A stretch of DNA of 63,952 nucleotides. Source: DATJSJ01 sp035504175. Lineage in GTDB: Bacteria > Pseudomonadota > Alphaproteobacteria > Acetobacterales > Acetobacteraceae. The position numbers were made by a program, and so were the translations under genes. Under the pieces are notes generated by a model, which worked only from the letters and a program-made list of their open reading frames with translations, was not told the origin of the DNA and did not search any database. Location: assembly GCA_035504175.1 (NCBI GenBank), contig DATJSJ010000248.1:1-63952 (forward strand), in the 5' to 3' direction. This document shows, in pieces, positions 32,797 to 41,504 of this stretch. Every line of letters begins with the position of its first letter. Position 1 is the stretch's first letter.

Positions 32797-34866
32797 ATGA
32801 TGACCCAGGCAATCGCCGCGCTGCGCTTCGACCCGGCGGTGCCGCTCTGGGTTCTGGCGGCGCTCGGCGTGCTGTGCCTGCTGGCGCTGGCGCCGGCGCT
32901 GTGGCGGCGGGCGCGCGGCGTGACCTGGCGGCTGCTCGCCTTCGCGGTGCTGCTGTTCTGGCTCGCCGGGCCGCGCCTGGTCGAGGAGACGCGGCAGGGG
33001 CTCGCCGATATCGGGCTGCTCGTCCTGGACGACACCGCCTCGATGCATATCGGCGATCGCGCCCGCCTGCGCGACCAGGCGCGCGCGGCGATCGAGGCGC
33101 AGGCGGCGAAGCTGCCCAATCTCCAGCTCCGCACCGTCACCGTGCCGGAATCCGGACACGAGGGCACGCGCCTGTTTACTGCGATCGATCGCGCGCTGGC
33201 CGATATTCCGCGCTCGCGCCTGGCCGGCATCGTCGCGATCACCGACGGCGAGGTGCATGACGTGCCGGCGACCGCCCCGCCGGCGCCGCTGCAGGTGCTG
33301 ATTCCGGCCAAGGGGGAGGAGGTCGACCGGCGCCTGCGCGTGGTCGAGGCGCCGGAATACGGGCTGGTCGGGCATTCGGTGACGCTGAAAGTCGTGGTCG
33401 AGGATCTCGGTACCGCGCACCCGGCCGATGCGGCACGCCTGACGATCCGGCGTGACGGCGACCCGCCGGAGGTCGACAGCGTACCGGTCGGCCATGTGCA
33501 GTCGATCGAGGTGCCGATCACCCGCGCCGGTCCGACCGTGCTCGACCTCTCGGCGGCGGCGCTGCCGGGCGAGATCTCGACGCTCAACAACCGCGCCGTC
33601 GTGCAGATCAACGGCGTGCGCGACCGGCTGCGGGTGCTGCTGGTCTCCGGCGAGCCGAACATGGGCGAGCGCACCTGGCGGCGGCTGCTGAAATCCGACC
33701 CGGCGGTCGACCTGGTGCACTTCACCATCCTGCGGCCGCCGGAGAAGGACGACATGACGCCGCTCAACGAGCTGGCGCTGATCGCCTTTCCGGTGCGCGA
33801 GCTGTTCCAGGAGAAGATCAAGGAATTCGACCTGATCATCCTCGACCGGTTCCAGAATCGCGGCATCCTGCCGCCGACCTATCTCGCCAACATCGCCGAA
33901 TACGTGCGCGAGGGCGGCGCGCTGCTGATGACGGTGGGGCCGGAATTCTCCGGCCCGGGCAGCCTGGCGGCGACCCCGCTCGGCAGCGTGCTGCCGGCGA
34001 TGCCGGCCGGCGGCGAGAACGGCGCGGTGGACGGGCCGTTCCGACCGCGCATCACGCCGCTCGGCACGCGCCACCCGGTGACCGCCGATCTGCCGGGCTG
34101 GAAACCCGATGGGCCGCCGGGCTGGGGACCCTGGTATCGCTACATCGAGACCGCGGGCGACCATGGCGAGGACCTGATGGACGCGCCGGACGGCAGCCCG
34201 CTGCTGCTGCTCGAGCATGTCGGGCAGGGTCGGGTGGCGATGCTGCTCTCGGATCAGATCTGGCTGTGGTCGCGCGGCCATCAGGGCGGCGGCCCGCAGG
34301 CGGAGCTGCTGCGGCGCATTGCGCACTGGCTGATGAAGGAGCCCGATCTCGAGGAGGAGGCGCTCACCGCGCATTTCGATGGCGGCAAGCTGATGATCGA
34401 GCGCCGCACCATGGCGGCCGGGCCGCCGCCCGCCGTGATCGTCACCGACCCGTCCGGGCAGAAGCGGCGGGTGGCGTTGACGGCGTCCGGTCCCGGCCGG
34501 GCCGAGGCGGCGATCGGCGCCAGCGCTCCGGGCGTGTGGCAGATCTCGGACGGGACCCGCACCGCCTATGCCGCCGCCGCCGCCGCCGATCCGCCGGAGA
34601 TGGCGGATCTGCGCGCAACCGCGACACGACTCGCGGCACTGGCGCATGTCTCGGGCGGCAGCGTGCACTGGCTCGATCCGCGCGGCGCACCGGAGCTGCG
34701 CATGGTCGATGCGGGACCGGAAGCAGGCGCCGGCTGGATTGGCCTGCGCCGCAACCATGACCATGTGGTCACCGGGATCGCATCCTTTCCGCTGCTGCCG
34801 GCATGGCTCGCCCTGCCGCTCATGCTGGGGCTGGCGGTCGGCGCGTGGCGGCGCGAAAGTGCCTGA
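32797..34866 (+). CDS. Large membrane protein with amidotransferase-like and VWA-like regions
   Basis: A 689-residue partner protein of the DUF4159 gene. Two N-terminal helices (VLAALGVLCLLALAPAL, LLAFAVLLFWLAG) precede a von Willebrand-like strand with IGLLVLDDTASM and later IVAITDGEV. A cytochrome/receptor-like beta region comes next. A glutamine amidotransferase-like domain contains LRVLLVSGEPN, LIILDRFQNRGILPPTYLANIAEYVREGGALLMTVGPEFSG and HVGQGRVAMLLSD. It ends with a C-terminal helix. I chose ATG 32797 (AGGTCGGGA upstream), with another ATG right after it. The upstream frame overlaps the DUF4159 end. Function unknown. Confidence 0.88.
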   Translation: MMTQAIAALRFDPAVPLWVLAALGVLCLLALAPALWRRARGVTWRLLAFAVLLFWLAGPRLVEETRQGLADIGLLVLDDTASMHIGDRARLRDQARAAIEAQAAKLPNLQLRTVTVPESGHEGTRLFTAIDRALADIPRSRLAGIVAITDGEVHDVPATAPPAPLQVLIPAKGEEVDRRLRVVEAPEYGLVGHSVTLKVVVEDLGTAHPADAARLTIRRDGDPPEVDSVPVGHVQSIEVPITRAGPTVLDLSAAALPGEISTLNNRAVVQINGVRDRLRVLLVSGEPNMGERTWRRLLKSDPAVDLVHFTILRPPEKDDMTPLNELALIAFPVRELFQEKIKEFDLIILDRFQNRGILPPTYLANIAEYVREGGALLMTVGPEFSGPGSLAATPLGSVLPAMPAGGENGAVDGPFRPRITPLGTRHPVTADLPGWKPDGPPGWGPWYRYIETAGDHGEDLMDAPDGSPLLLLEHVGQGRVAMLLSDQIWLWSRGHQGGGPQAELLRRIAHWLMKEPDLEEEALTAHFDGGKLMIERRTMAAGPPPAVIVTDPSGQKRRVALTASGPGRAEAAIGASAPGVWQISDGTRTAYAAAAAADPPEMADLRATATRLAALAHVSGGSVHWLDPRGAPELRMVDAGPEAGAGWIGLRRNHDHVVTGIASFPLLPAWLALPLMLGLAVGAWRRESA

Positions 34867-35396
34867 ACGGGACCTGCAGCAGGGAGGGCGGTGTCTTCCA
34901 GAACGTCGAACCACCCTATCGCGGCACCGCCCCGCATTCGCTGTTCGCGCTGATCGGCTTCATCGGCCTCTGCCTGCTGGTCGGCGTCGTCGATGGCGGC
35001 ATCAGCGCCGGCAGCGTGCGCGCCTGGTATCTCTCGCTGATCGCACCCCCGGCGACGCCGCCGAGCTGGCTGTTCGCGCCGGTCTGGACGGCGCTGCACG
35101 TGATGATCGGCACCGCGGCCTGGCTGGTCTGGCGCGAGGTCGGCACCGCCTGGCCGCTGCGACTGTGGGGCTGGCAGCTGCTGGCCAACGCGCTGTGGTC
35201 GCCGGCGTTCTTCGGCCTGCGCAGCCCGCCGCTCGCGCTGGCGGTGATCGCCGTGCTGCTGGTGCTGATCGCCCTGACCATCCGCACCTTCGAGCGGATC
35301 GACCGGCGCGCCGCCTGGCTGATGCTGCCCTATGGCGTTTGGGTCACATATGCGGCGTATCTGAACGTCGGGTTCTGGTGGCTCAATCCCTCCTAG
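34803..35396 (+). CDS. tspO: TspO/MBR family tryptophan-rich sensory protein
   Basis: A five-helix outer- or inner-membrane protein of the TspO/peripheral benzodiazepine receptor family. These bind porphyrins, heme or cholesterol-like ligands and influence tetrapyrrole metabolism. Diagnostic pieces are RAWYLSLIAPPATPPSWLFAPVWTALHVMIGTAAWLVW, quoted only in part as WYLSLIAPPATPPSW, then LWGWQLLANALWSPAFFGL and the end YAAYLNVGFWWLNPS. The start is unclear. The only ATG (34803) overlaps the previous gene by 64 bases and would add a ~40-residue extension. GTG 34845 is an alternative. Confidence 0.9.
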   Translation: MARPAAHAGAGGRRVAARKCLNGTCSREGGVFQNVEPPYRGTAPHSLFALIGFIGLCLLVGVVDGGISAGSVRAWYLSLIAPPATPPSWLFAPVWTALHVMIGTAAWLVWREVGTAWPLRLWGWQLLANALWSPAFFGLRSPPLALAVIAVLLVLIALTIRTFERIDRRAAWLMLPYGVWVTYAAYLNVGFWWLNPS

Positions 35397-35411
35397 TCTA
35401 GAGTCCGTGCC

Positions 35412-36023
35412 ATGCGAGCGGTGCTTGTCTCCTCCGTTGTCATGCTGGCCGGCCTTGGTCTGGCGCTTCCGGCCGGATCGGCCCGGGCGGATGTGCTGAA
35501 TGTCGGGCGCAGCCACGCCAAGGCGGCGGCGCAGCCGCAGAGCCAGAAGCTGGCGCCGCCGCCGGCGATTCCCGGCGCGCAGTCCCAGCCGGGTGCCGCG
35601 GCGCCCGCGGACCACTCCGCCACCGACATGCCCCCGAACGAGGCGCTGTTCGATGCGATCGACCGCGGCGACATCACCGCCGCGCGCGACGCGCTGAACC
35701 GCGGTGCCGACCTGGACGCGCGCGACCCGCTCGGCATGACGCCGGTCGATCTCTCGATCGATCTCGGACGAAACGACATCACCTTCCTGCTGCTGTCGCT
35801 GCGCGGCTCGGTCGGCGGTGACGGCGCGCCGCCGGCAGCCCAGGCGGCCTCGAGCGTGCAGCCGTCACCGGCGCATCATCATCGGCAGGGCCGCGTGGAG
35901 GCGGAGATCCGCCGCCGCGCCCCGCGCAACACGGCGCCGCCGGTTGCCGACGAGCAGGCGTCGCTCGGCGGCGGCACGCCGGTGCCGCAGGCCGGATTCC
36001 TTGGTTTCGGCGGTCACCCCTGA
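35412..36023 (+). CDS. Exported protein with ankyrin-like repeat
   Basis: A 203-residue protein with a clear signal peptide (MRAVLVSSVVMLAGLGLALPAGSARA). A Pro/Gln-rich linker follows, then one to two ankyrin-like units: NEALFDAIDRGDITAARDALNRGADLDARDPLGMTPVDLSIDLG. The C-terminal ~75 residues are His/Arg/Pro-rich and probably disordered, ending in GFLGFGGHP. It likely mediates a periplasmic protein contact. Its partner is unknown. Confidence 0.75.
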   Translation: MRAVLVSSVVMLAGLGLALPAGSARADVLNVGRSHAKAAAQPQSQKLAPPPAIPGAQSQPGAAAPADHSATDMPPNEALFDAIDRGDITAARDALNRGADLDARDPLGMTPVDLSIDLGRNDITFLLLSLRGSVGGDGAPPAAQAASSVQPSPAHHHRQGRVEAEIRRRAPRNTAPPVADEQASLGGGTPVPQAGFLGFGGHP

Positions 36024-36120
36024 GCGCCGGCTGAATCCGACCGCGGCCGCCGAACGCCGCATCCGCCATTCCATCGTAGTGATCGCGTCGCAGCCGCAGG
36101 TACCGGCGCGTTTGGCGCGC

Positions 36121-36291
36121 TCAGAAGTCGATGCAGCGGCCGTTGCGCTCCCAGTCGCCGTAGCGCGTCGGATCCGGACCGGAGGGTCCGCCGATCTCCT
36201 TCGGCGCCGGTGCGGGAACCGACCCGGCCGACGGCGTTGCCGGAGCAGCGGATTCGACCGGTGTGGGCGTCGTCGCAGTCTGCATGGCCAT
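36121..36291 (-). CDS. DUF1674 protein, SdhAF4-like
   Basis: A 56-residue protein ending in the DUF1674 signature EIGGPSGPDPTRYGDWERNGRCIDF, cited here by its core DPTRYGDWERNGRCIDF. The family includes the eukaryotic assembly factor SDHAF4, which helps load flavinylated succinate dehydrogenase subunit A. Bacterial members probably do the same. I prefer ATG 36291, giving the usual length. The frame also opens at 36438 with ~49 more residues of unlikely sequence. It stands alone, convergent with the ankyrin-like gene. Confidence 0.82.
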   Translation of the reverse strand: MAMQTATTPTPVESAAPATPSAGSVPAPAPKEIGGPSGPDPTRYGDWERNGRCIDF

Positions 36292-36532
36292 GCAGATGGG
36301 CGAGGTCTGCTGCGGCGCAAGAACGCAACCCCTTTCGCCCGGCCCCGGATCGCCCTGAGCGGGCCCGGCGATCCCGGTCCAGATCGTTGTTCTGACGCTA
36401 CCGCCCGCGCCGTCGGTGACTCCACCTGCGGTGATCATGGTCTGGCGGCGTGTCGCGACACGCCGGTATGGCGCTTGACAGACCTTTCGATGTACGGCCG
36501 AGACCTCGCGACAAATTGAATTGGAAGCGCAT

Positions 36533-36566
36533 CATTGTATAGCCGTGCTGGACCACGGTTACAATG
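36533..36566. promoter_or_regulatory. Inverted repeat upstream of the heme-binding-like gene
   Basis: CATTGTATAGCCGTG and CACGGTTACAATG pair (the left arm has a 2-base bulge) around a 6-base spacer. The element sits ~85 bases before the start at 36652 in an AT-richer stretch that also holds TTGACA at 36475 and TTGACAAC near 36573. It may be an operator or a leader hairpin. Confidence 0.4.
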
Positions 36567-36651
36567 TACCGCTTTGACAACGGACTGGCGCAGTGCCATC
36601 CCGCTGACTGAGGCCGGACCGGCCTCCAAGCCCAGTCAGGAGGATGTCGTC

Positions 36652-37398
36652 ATGCTGAAATGGCTCGCCCTTCCGGTGATCGCCGTGGCGGCGATTGCCT
36701 CGGCCCGCGCCCAGACGATCGACTACGGACCCACCCAGGGCGCGACCTGGCAGCCCTGCGGGATTCCCGCGGCGATCGTCAACAAGGTGCAAGGCGAGCT
36801 CAGCGTCGTCGTCAATCTCTCCGACGGCAATGGCGGCATCTTCCAGCCGAACATGATGTGGTCGGCGATCGTCGATCGCACCGGACGCCTCTGCTCGGTG
36901 ATCAAGACCGGCGATGCCTGGCCGGGCAGCCGCGCCATCTCGATTGCCAAGGCGAGCACCGCCAACAGCTACAGCAACTACAAGCTGGCGCTCTCGACGG
37001 CCAATCTCTACGGCCCGACGTTGCCGCAAGGCTCGCTGTGGGGCCTGAATGAATCGAATCCGTTCAATCCGTTCCTGCTGCCGCAGAATGTCGGCCCCGG
37101 CTTCGTGCCCGGCGGCACCATCACCTTCGGCGGCGGCGTCGCGCTGTACAACTCCAGCCACCAGGTCCTCGGCGGGCTCGGCGTCAGCGGCGATTCTTCC
37201 TGCGCCGACCATGCGATCGCCTTCCGGATGCGCAAACTGGCCGGGTACGACAGCATTCCCGCCGGCGTCGCACCGGACAATACCGACAACATCATCTACG
37301 CGCCGGTCGGAACGCCGGTCGATCCCTCGACCTTCGAACAGCCGCACTGCTTCCCGTCCGACCTGTCACCGAGCCAGATCGAGACGATCCCGCAGTAA
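36652..37398 (+). CDS. Exported GlcG/HbpS-like heme-binding family protein
   Basis: A 248-residue protein with signal peptide MLKWLALPVIAVAAIASARAQ. The domain contains VNLSDGNGGIFQPNMMWSAIVDRTGRLCSVIKTGDAWPGSRAISIAKASTANSYSN, cited by the core IVDRTGRLCSVIKTGDAWPG. That is the pattern of the GlcG/HbpS (DUF336) fold, some members of which bind heme or cobalamin. ATG 36652 has an AGGAGG site upstream; the frame opens earlier but without a signal sequence. Two Cys may form a disulfide in the periplasm. Ligand unknown. Confidence 0.82.
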   Translation: MLKWLALPVIAVAAIASARAQTIDYGPTQGATWQPCGIPAAIVNKVQGELSVVVNLSDGNGGIFQPNMMWSAIVDRTGRLCSVIKTGDAWPGSRAISIAKASTANSYSNYKLALSTANLYGPTLPQGSLWGLNESNPFNPFLLPQNVGPGFVPGGTITFGGGVALYNSSHQVLGGLGVSGDSSCADHAIAFRMRKLAGYDSIPAGVAPDNTDNIIYAPVGTPVDPSTFEQPHCFPSDLSPSQIETIPQ

Positions 37399-37454
37399 GC
37401 CTGACGCCCGAGCGCGCCGTCCGCCGCACGGCCGGCGGCGCGCCGGCGACGCGT

Positions 37455-38186
37455 TCATTTCGACGCCGATGAGGGCGGCGGCGCCTGCTGCAGCCGCCGT
37501 TCCGCAAGACTCCGCCACGGCGCATCGGGCGGACCCTCGCGCAGTGCGCGGCGGAACAGCTCGGCCGAGTCCTGGCTGACCTTGCCCTCGGCCCGCGACG
37601 ACGCCTCCGCCGCCTCGACCGCAAGCGTCGCCTCGAATTTGCTGGCCAGCGCCTTGTGCCAGGCCTCGGCCGCGTCGGCCCAGTCGCCGAGGCTCGCCTC
37701 GACATTGCCCAGCAGCTTGAAACCCTCGCGCGCCTGTTCGGTGCTCGGGTCGAGGCGGGCGAGGCGCTCGCGGAGCTGGCCGATCAGCTGCATCTCCTCG
37801 CGCATCCGCAGCTGCGCCTGGGCGATGCGCTTGGCCAACGGCTCGGCCGGCATGTCCGGATGGCCGCCCATCAGATAGAGCACGAGCGCCCCGGCCGGTA
37901 CGATCAGCAGCACGGCCAGCAGCGGGCCGCGCGAGGCGAGGGTCGGCCGTGTCTCCGGCGCCGCGGCTTCGGCCAGCAGCCGGCGCTGCACTTCGAGCAC
38001 CGCCTGGCCGTGCTCGCCCGGCGCGATGCGACCCTCCGCCAGGTCGCGGCCGAGTTCGGCAAGCTGGGCGCGGTGCAGCGCCAGCGCCGCCTCGCGCCTG
38101 GTGCGCGCGCCGAGGCCGCGGCGCATCGCCAGGGCCAGGGGCGCCAGGGCGACGCCCGCCAGGATCAGCAGCGCCAGCCAGATCAT
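37455..38186 (-). CDS. ccmI: Cytochrome c maturation protein CcmI (CycH)
   Basis: A 243-residue apocytochrome c chaperone. The N-terminal helix (MIWLALLILAGVALAPLALAM), a cytoplasmic leucine-zipper-like loop (AQLAELGRDLAEGRIAPGE) and a second helix (LLAVLLIVPAGALVLYLMG) form the CcmI-1 part. A short periplasmic TPR part follows (EGFKLLGNVEASLGDWADAAEAWHKAL). It is shorter than full CcmI proteins with several TPRs. The final gene of the ccm operon, its ATG overlaps the ccmH stop (ATGA). Confidence 0.92.
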   Translation of the reverse strand: MIWLALLILAGVALAPLALAMRRGLGARTRREAALALHRAQLAELGRDLAEGRIAPGEHGQAVLEVQRRLLAEAAAPETRPTLASRGPLLAVLLIVPAGALVLYLMGGHPDMPAEPLAKRIAQAQLRMREEMQLIGQLRERLARLDPSTEQAREGFKLLGNVEASLGDWADAAEAWHKALASKFEATLAVEAAEASSRAEGKVSQDSAELFRRALREGPPDAPWRSLAERRLQQAPPPSSASK

Positions 38187-38671
38187 TGCCCGGTCAGCTC
38201 GGCGATCCGGGCCCGTTCCTGCTCGGTGAGCGGCGGCGGCGGGGCGGGCTGTCGCCGGCGCCCCAGCAGCGCCGCGCCGAGGCCCACTGCCAGCGCCAGC
38301 AGCGGCGACAGCCAGAGCAGCCAGGTGGTCGGATTGAACGGCGGCCGCAGCCGGACGAAATTGCCGTAGCGCGCCACCATCCAGGCGATGATCTGCTGAT
38401 CCGTCCGCCCCGCGAGCACCTGCTGGCGCACGATATGCCGGAGGTCGCGCGCCAGATCGGCGTTGCTGTCCTCGATGCTCTCGTTCTGGCAGACGAGGCA
38501 GCGAAGCTGGCTGCCGATCCGCTCCGCCCGCGCCTCCTGCGCCGGGTTGGACAGCATCTCGGCGGGATCGCTCACCGCCCGCGCCGGCCCGGGGAGGGCC
38601 AGCACCGCCAGGCCGAGGCAGAGGATGACCGGGCCGGCATGGAGAATCCGCCGTGACACCGGCGCCCTCAC
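38183..38671 (-). CDS. ccmH: Cytochrome c maturation protein CcmH (CcmL type)
   Basis: A 162-residue thiol oxidoreductase that reduces apocytochrome c haem-binding cysteines. It has a signal sequence, the active site LRCLVCQNESIEDSNADLARDLR and a single C-terminal membrane helix (TWLLWLSPLLALAVGLGAALLG). This is the short N-terminal type, with the TPR part encoded by the next gene. It overlaps both neighbours by 4 bases. Confidence 0.96.
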   Translation of the reverse strand: MRAPVSRRILHAGPVILCLGLAVLALPGPARAVSDPAEMLSNPAQEARAERIGSQLRCLVCQNESIEDSNADLARDLRHIVRQQVLAGRTDQQIIAWMVARYGNFVRLRPPFNPTTWLLWLSPLLALAVGLGAALLGRRRQPAPPPPLTEQERARIAELTGQ

Positions 38672-39252
38672 CGGTATTTCCGCAGCAGCGGTTCAAGCTG
38701 CTCGGAAATGATGTCCGGGGTCAGCGGCCCGGCCCAGCGCCAGCGCACGATGCCCTGCTTGTCGATGAAATCGGTCTCGGGCACGCCATAGAGGCCGAAA
38801 TTGATCGCCACCCGGCCGGAGGTGTCGCGCGCCAGCCGGCCATAGGGATCGCCGTAGCGCGTCAGGAAACCCTGCGCCGCCGCCTCGCCGTCCTTGTAGG
38901 CGATGCCCCAGATCGACACTCCGGCCTGCGAGAGCTTCATCAGCTCCGGCGCTTCCTCGGCGCAGGGGATGCACCAGGAGGCGAAGAAATTGATCAGCAC
39001 CGGATGACCGGCCGCACCCACGTCGGCGGCGGAGAAGCCACTGCCCGGCGCCTGCGCAGGGAGATCGAAATCCGGCATCGGCTTGCCGATCAGCGGACTC
39101 GGAATCCCGTGCGGATCGAACCGGCCTTCGCCCATCCGCTGCAGCATCAGGAAGAAGGCAATTCCGATGATCCCGGCGCCCAGCAGGGGTACGAGCAGCA
39201 GCGCACGCCGCCGCAGCAGCGGTCCGCCGGCAGCGTCGGTCGCCGGGCGCAT
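38668..39252 (-). CDS. ccmG: Thiol:disulfide interchange protein CcmG (DsbE)
   Basis: A 194-residue membrane-tethered thioredoxin. One N-terminal helix (LLLVPLLGAGIIGIAFFLML) precedes a thioredoxin fold with active site FFASWCIPCAEEAPELMKL and the CcmG features GVPETDFIDKQGIVRWRWAGPL. It keeps CcmH and apocytochrome thiols reduced in the periplasm. Start ATG 39252 overlaps the ccmF stop (TGATG). The frame is open upstream within ccmF but that is a shadow. Confidence 0.95.
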   Translation of the reverse strand: MRPATDAAGGPLLRRRALLLVPLLGAGIIGIAFFLMLQRMGEGRFDPHGIPSPLIGKPMPDFDLPAQAPGSGFSAADVGAAGHPVLINFFASWCIPCAEEAPELMKLSQAGVSIWGIAYKDGEAAAQGFLTRYGDPYGRLARDTSGRVAINFGLYGVPETDFIDKQGIVRWRWAGPLTPDIISEQLEPLLRKYR

Positions 39253-41210
39253 CAGGCGGGAACGGCGACGCCCCGGCGTGCGGGCGCGCCGACCCGCAGC
39301 CGCCGGTCGGCGAGCGACAGCGCTCCACCGCAGGCCATGATCAGCGCGCCGAACCAGATCCACGGCGCCAGCGGGTTCCAGTGCAGCCGCAGCACCGCGG
39401 CGCCATCCCGCTCCTCGCCCAGCACGCAATAGAGATCGCGGAATCCGTTGGTGCGGATCGCCGCATCGGTCGTCGTCACCTTCTGGACCGGGAAGCTGCG
39501 GCGCGACGGATGCATCACCGCGACCAGATGCCCGTCGCGGCTCACATCCACCGTCGCCACGCGCGCCGTGTAGTTCGGCCCGCTCGCGTCATAGAGCTCG
39601 ACCAGCTTCCAGTCATACCCGGCCTCGGAGACGGTCTGGCCCGGCTTGACCAGCACGATCCGGTGCTCGGCCAGCGACATCGCCGCGATGCCGGCGATCG
39701 TGACCCCGAGTCCGGCATGCGCCACCGCAGTGCCGAAGGCCGCGATCCGCAGCCCGCGCAGCCGCGTCAGGCTGTCGGCGAACGGCACGCGGAACAGGCG
39801 CACGCGCTCGACGATCTCCGCCAGTGCGCCCAGAATCAACCAGGCGGAGAGCCCGAACGCTGCAGCGGGAAGCGCGCGCTTGACGCCGATCGCGCAAACG
39901 ATGCCGATCGCCAGCGCAATCACCGCCGCCCACCACAACCGCGACACCGCCGGCCACAACGCCGCGCGCTTCCACGCGAGCGTCGGCCCGATGCTCATCG
40001 CCGCGAACAGCGGCAACGCCAGCGGAAACACCGTCGCCTGGAAGAACGGCGGCCCGACGCTGATCTTGATGCCGAGCAGCAGATCAGCGAACGGCGGATA
40101 CATCGTGCCGGTGATCACCACGGCGAAAATAGAGCACAGCAGGATGTTGTTCAGCACCAGCGCGCCCTCGCGCGACACCGGCGCGAACAGCCCACCCGCG
40201 GCCAGCCGCGGCGCGCGCATCGCGAACAACACCAGCGACGCACCGATCACCAGCGCCAGCAAAACCAGGATGAACACGCCGCGCGTCGGATCATTGGCAA
40301 AGGAATGCACGGAATTGAGGATGCCCGAGCGCACCAGGAACGTGCCCGACAGCGACAGCGAGAACGTGCCGATCGCCAGCAGCACGGTCCAGACCTTGAG
40401 CGATTCCCGCTTTTCCACCACCACTGCGGAATGCACCAGCGCGGTGCCGGTCAGCCACGGCATCAGCGAGGCATTCTCCACCGGATCCCAGAACCAGAAC
40501 CCACCCCAGCCGAGCTCGTAATAGGCCCACCACGAGCCGAGCGCGATGCCGCAGGTCAAGAGACACCACGACGCCAGCGCCCAGGGCCGCACCCAGCGCC
40601 CCCACGCCGCATCCACCCGCCCCTCGATCAACGCTGCCACCGCGAACGCGAACGGCACCGCGAAACCGACATAGCCCGAGTAGAGAATCGGCGGATGGAA
40701 GGCGAGGCCGGGATCCTGCAACAGCGGGTTCATGCCCTGCCCGTCGATCGGCGGCGGCCACAAGCGGGTGAACGGATTGGACGTGGTTAACGCGAACAGC
40801 AAAAATCCGACGGAAGTGCCGCCGAGAACCGCGAGCACCCGCGCGCGCAAGGCCGAAGGCAGGTTGCGCCCGAACGCCGCCACGGCACCGCCGCACAGCG
40901 CCAGAATCAGGCACCAGAGCAGGATCGAACCCTCGTGGTTCCCCCAGGTGCCGGTGATCTTGTACAGCAGCGGCTTCATCGCACTGCTGTTCTCGGCCAC
41001 GTTCAGGACCGAGAAATCGTCGGTGACGCTGCTCCAGACCAGGCAGCCATACGCAGTTGCCAAAGCCAGCAATTGGCCGACCGCCAGCGCCGGCGTTGCG
41101 TGCATCAGACGCGCGTCGCGGCGGTGCGCGCCAATCAGGCCCACGACAAGCTGCGCGGCCGCCAACATGCAAGCCAGCGCCAAGGCAAAGTGGCCGAGCT
41201 CAGGGGTCAA
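39252..41210 (-). CDS. ccmF: Haem lyase subunit CcmF
   Basis: A 652-residue polytopic membrane protein that attaches haem to apocytochrome c with CcmH/CcmI. The haem-handling WWD loop WGGFWFWDPVENASLMPWL is present, as are ITGTWGNHEGSILLW and the conserved start PELGHFALAL. I chose TTG 41210, giving MTPELGHFALAL as in homologues. The open frame extends 50 codons upstream into a structured intergenic repeat and is not credible there. The repeat element separates it from ccmE, although one transcript is still likely. Confidence 0.95.
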   Translation of the reverse strand: MTPELGHFALALACMLAAAQLVVGLIGAHRRDARLMHATPALAVGQLLALATAYGCLVWSSVTDDFSVLNVAENSSAMKPLLYKITGTWGNHEGSILLWCLILALCGGAVAAFGRNLPSALRARVLAVLGGTSVGFLLFALTTSNPFTRLWPPPIDGQGMNPLLQDPGLAFHPPILYSGYVGFAVPFAFAVAALIEGRVDAAWGRWVRPWALASWCLLTCGIALGSWWAYYELGWGGFWFWDPVENASLMPWLTGTALVHSAVVVEKRESLKVWTVLLAIGTFSLSLSGTFLVRSGILNSVHSFANDPTRGVFILVLLALVIGASLVLFAMRAPRLAAGGLFAPVSREGALVLNNILLCSIFAVVITGTMYPPFADLLLGIKISVGPPFFQATVFPLALPLFAAMSIGPTLAWKRAALWPAVSRLWWAAVIALAIGIVCAIGVKRALPAAAFGLSAWLILGALAEIVERVRLFRVPFADSLTRLRGLRIAAFGTAVAHAGLGVTIAGIAAMSLAEHRIVLVKPGQTVSEAGYDWKLVELYDASGPNYTARVATVDVSRDGHLVAVMHPSRRSFPVQKVTTTDAAIRTNGFRDLYCVLGEERDGAAVLRLHWNPLAPWIWFGALIMACGGALSLADRRLRVGAPARRGVAVPA

Positions 41211-41240
41211 GGACGGGGCTCCGGTGCGAGGAAGGAAGGT

Positions 41241-41476
41241 CGGGGCTTCGCCCCGAACCCCACCAGGGACGCTGTCCCTGGACCCTGCCAAAGGGCAGTC
41301 GCCCTTTGGAAACCCTTGACTGGGTCTTTGGCAGAGGGGGCGCGACGAGGACGGCCCCAATGCCGCGGTTGCGCCCCCTCTGCCAAAGACCCAAACGAAT
41401 GGATGTCCAGAAGGCGACTGCCTTCTGGCGGGGGTCCAGGGGGCAGAGCCCCCTGGCGGGTCCGGGCGGAGCCCGG
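41241..41476. repeat. Paired multi-hairpin repeat element between ccmE and ccmF
   Basis: Two three-hairpin units face each other. Left unit: CGGGGC-TTC-GCCCCG (41241-41255), CCAGGGAC-GCT-GTCCCTGG (41263-41281), CCAAAGGGC-AGTC-GCCCTTTGG (41288-41309). Right unit in mirror order: 41407-41428 (CCAGAAGGC stem, GACT loop), 41436-41456 (CCAGGGGGC stem, AGA loop), 41462-41476 (CCGGGC stem, GGA loop). Between them perfect 22-base arms (41322-41343 and 41371-41392) pair. Stem changes are compensated on both sides, so the structure is conserved. Further copies lie at 46880, 58967 and 63720. Confidence 0.85.
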
Positions 41477-41504
41477 TCCATCCCTTCTCGCACCGATGCC
41501 CATC

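Noticed and set aside
36292..36438. 49-residue N-terminal extension of the DUF1674 protein
   Set aside because: Family members are short; the extension is Gly/Pro-rich and unlike homologues.
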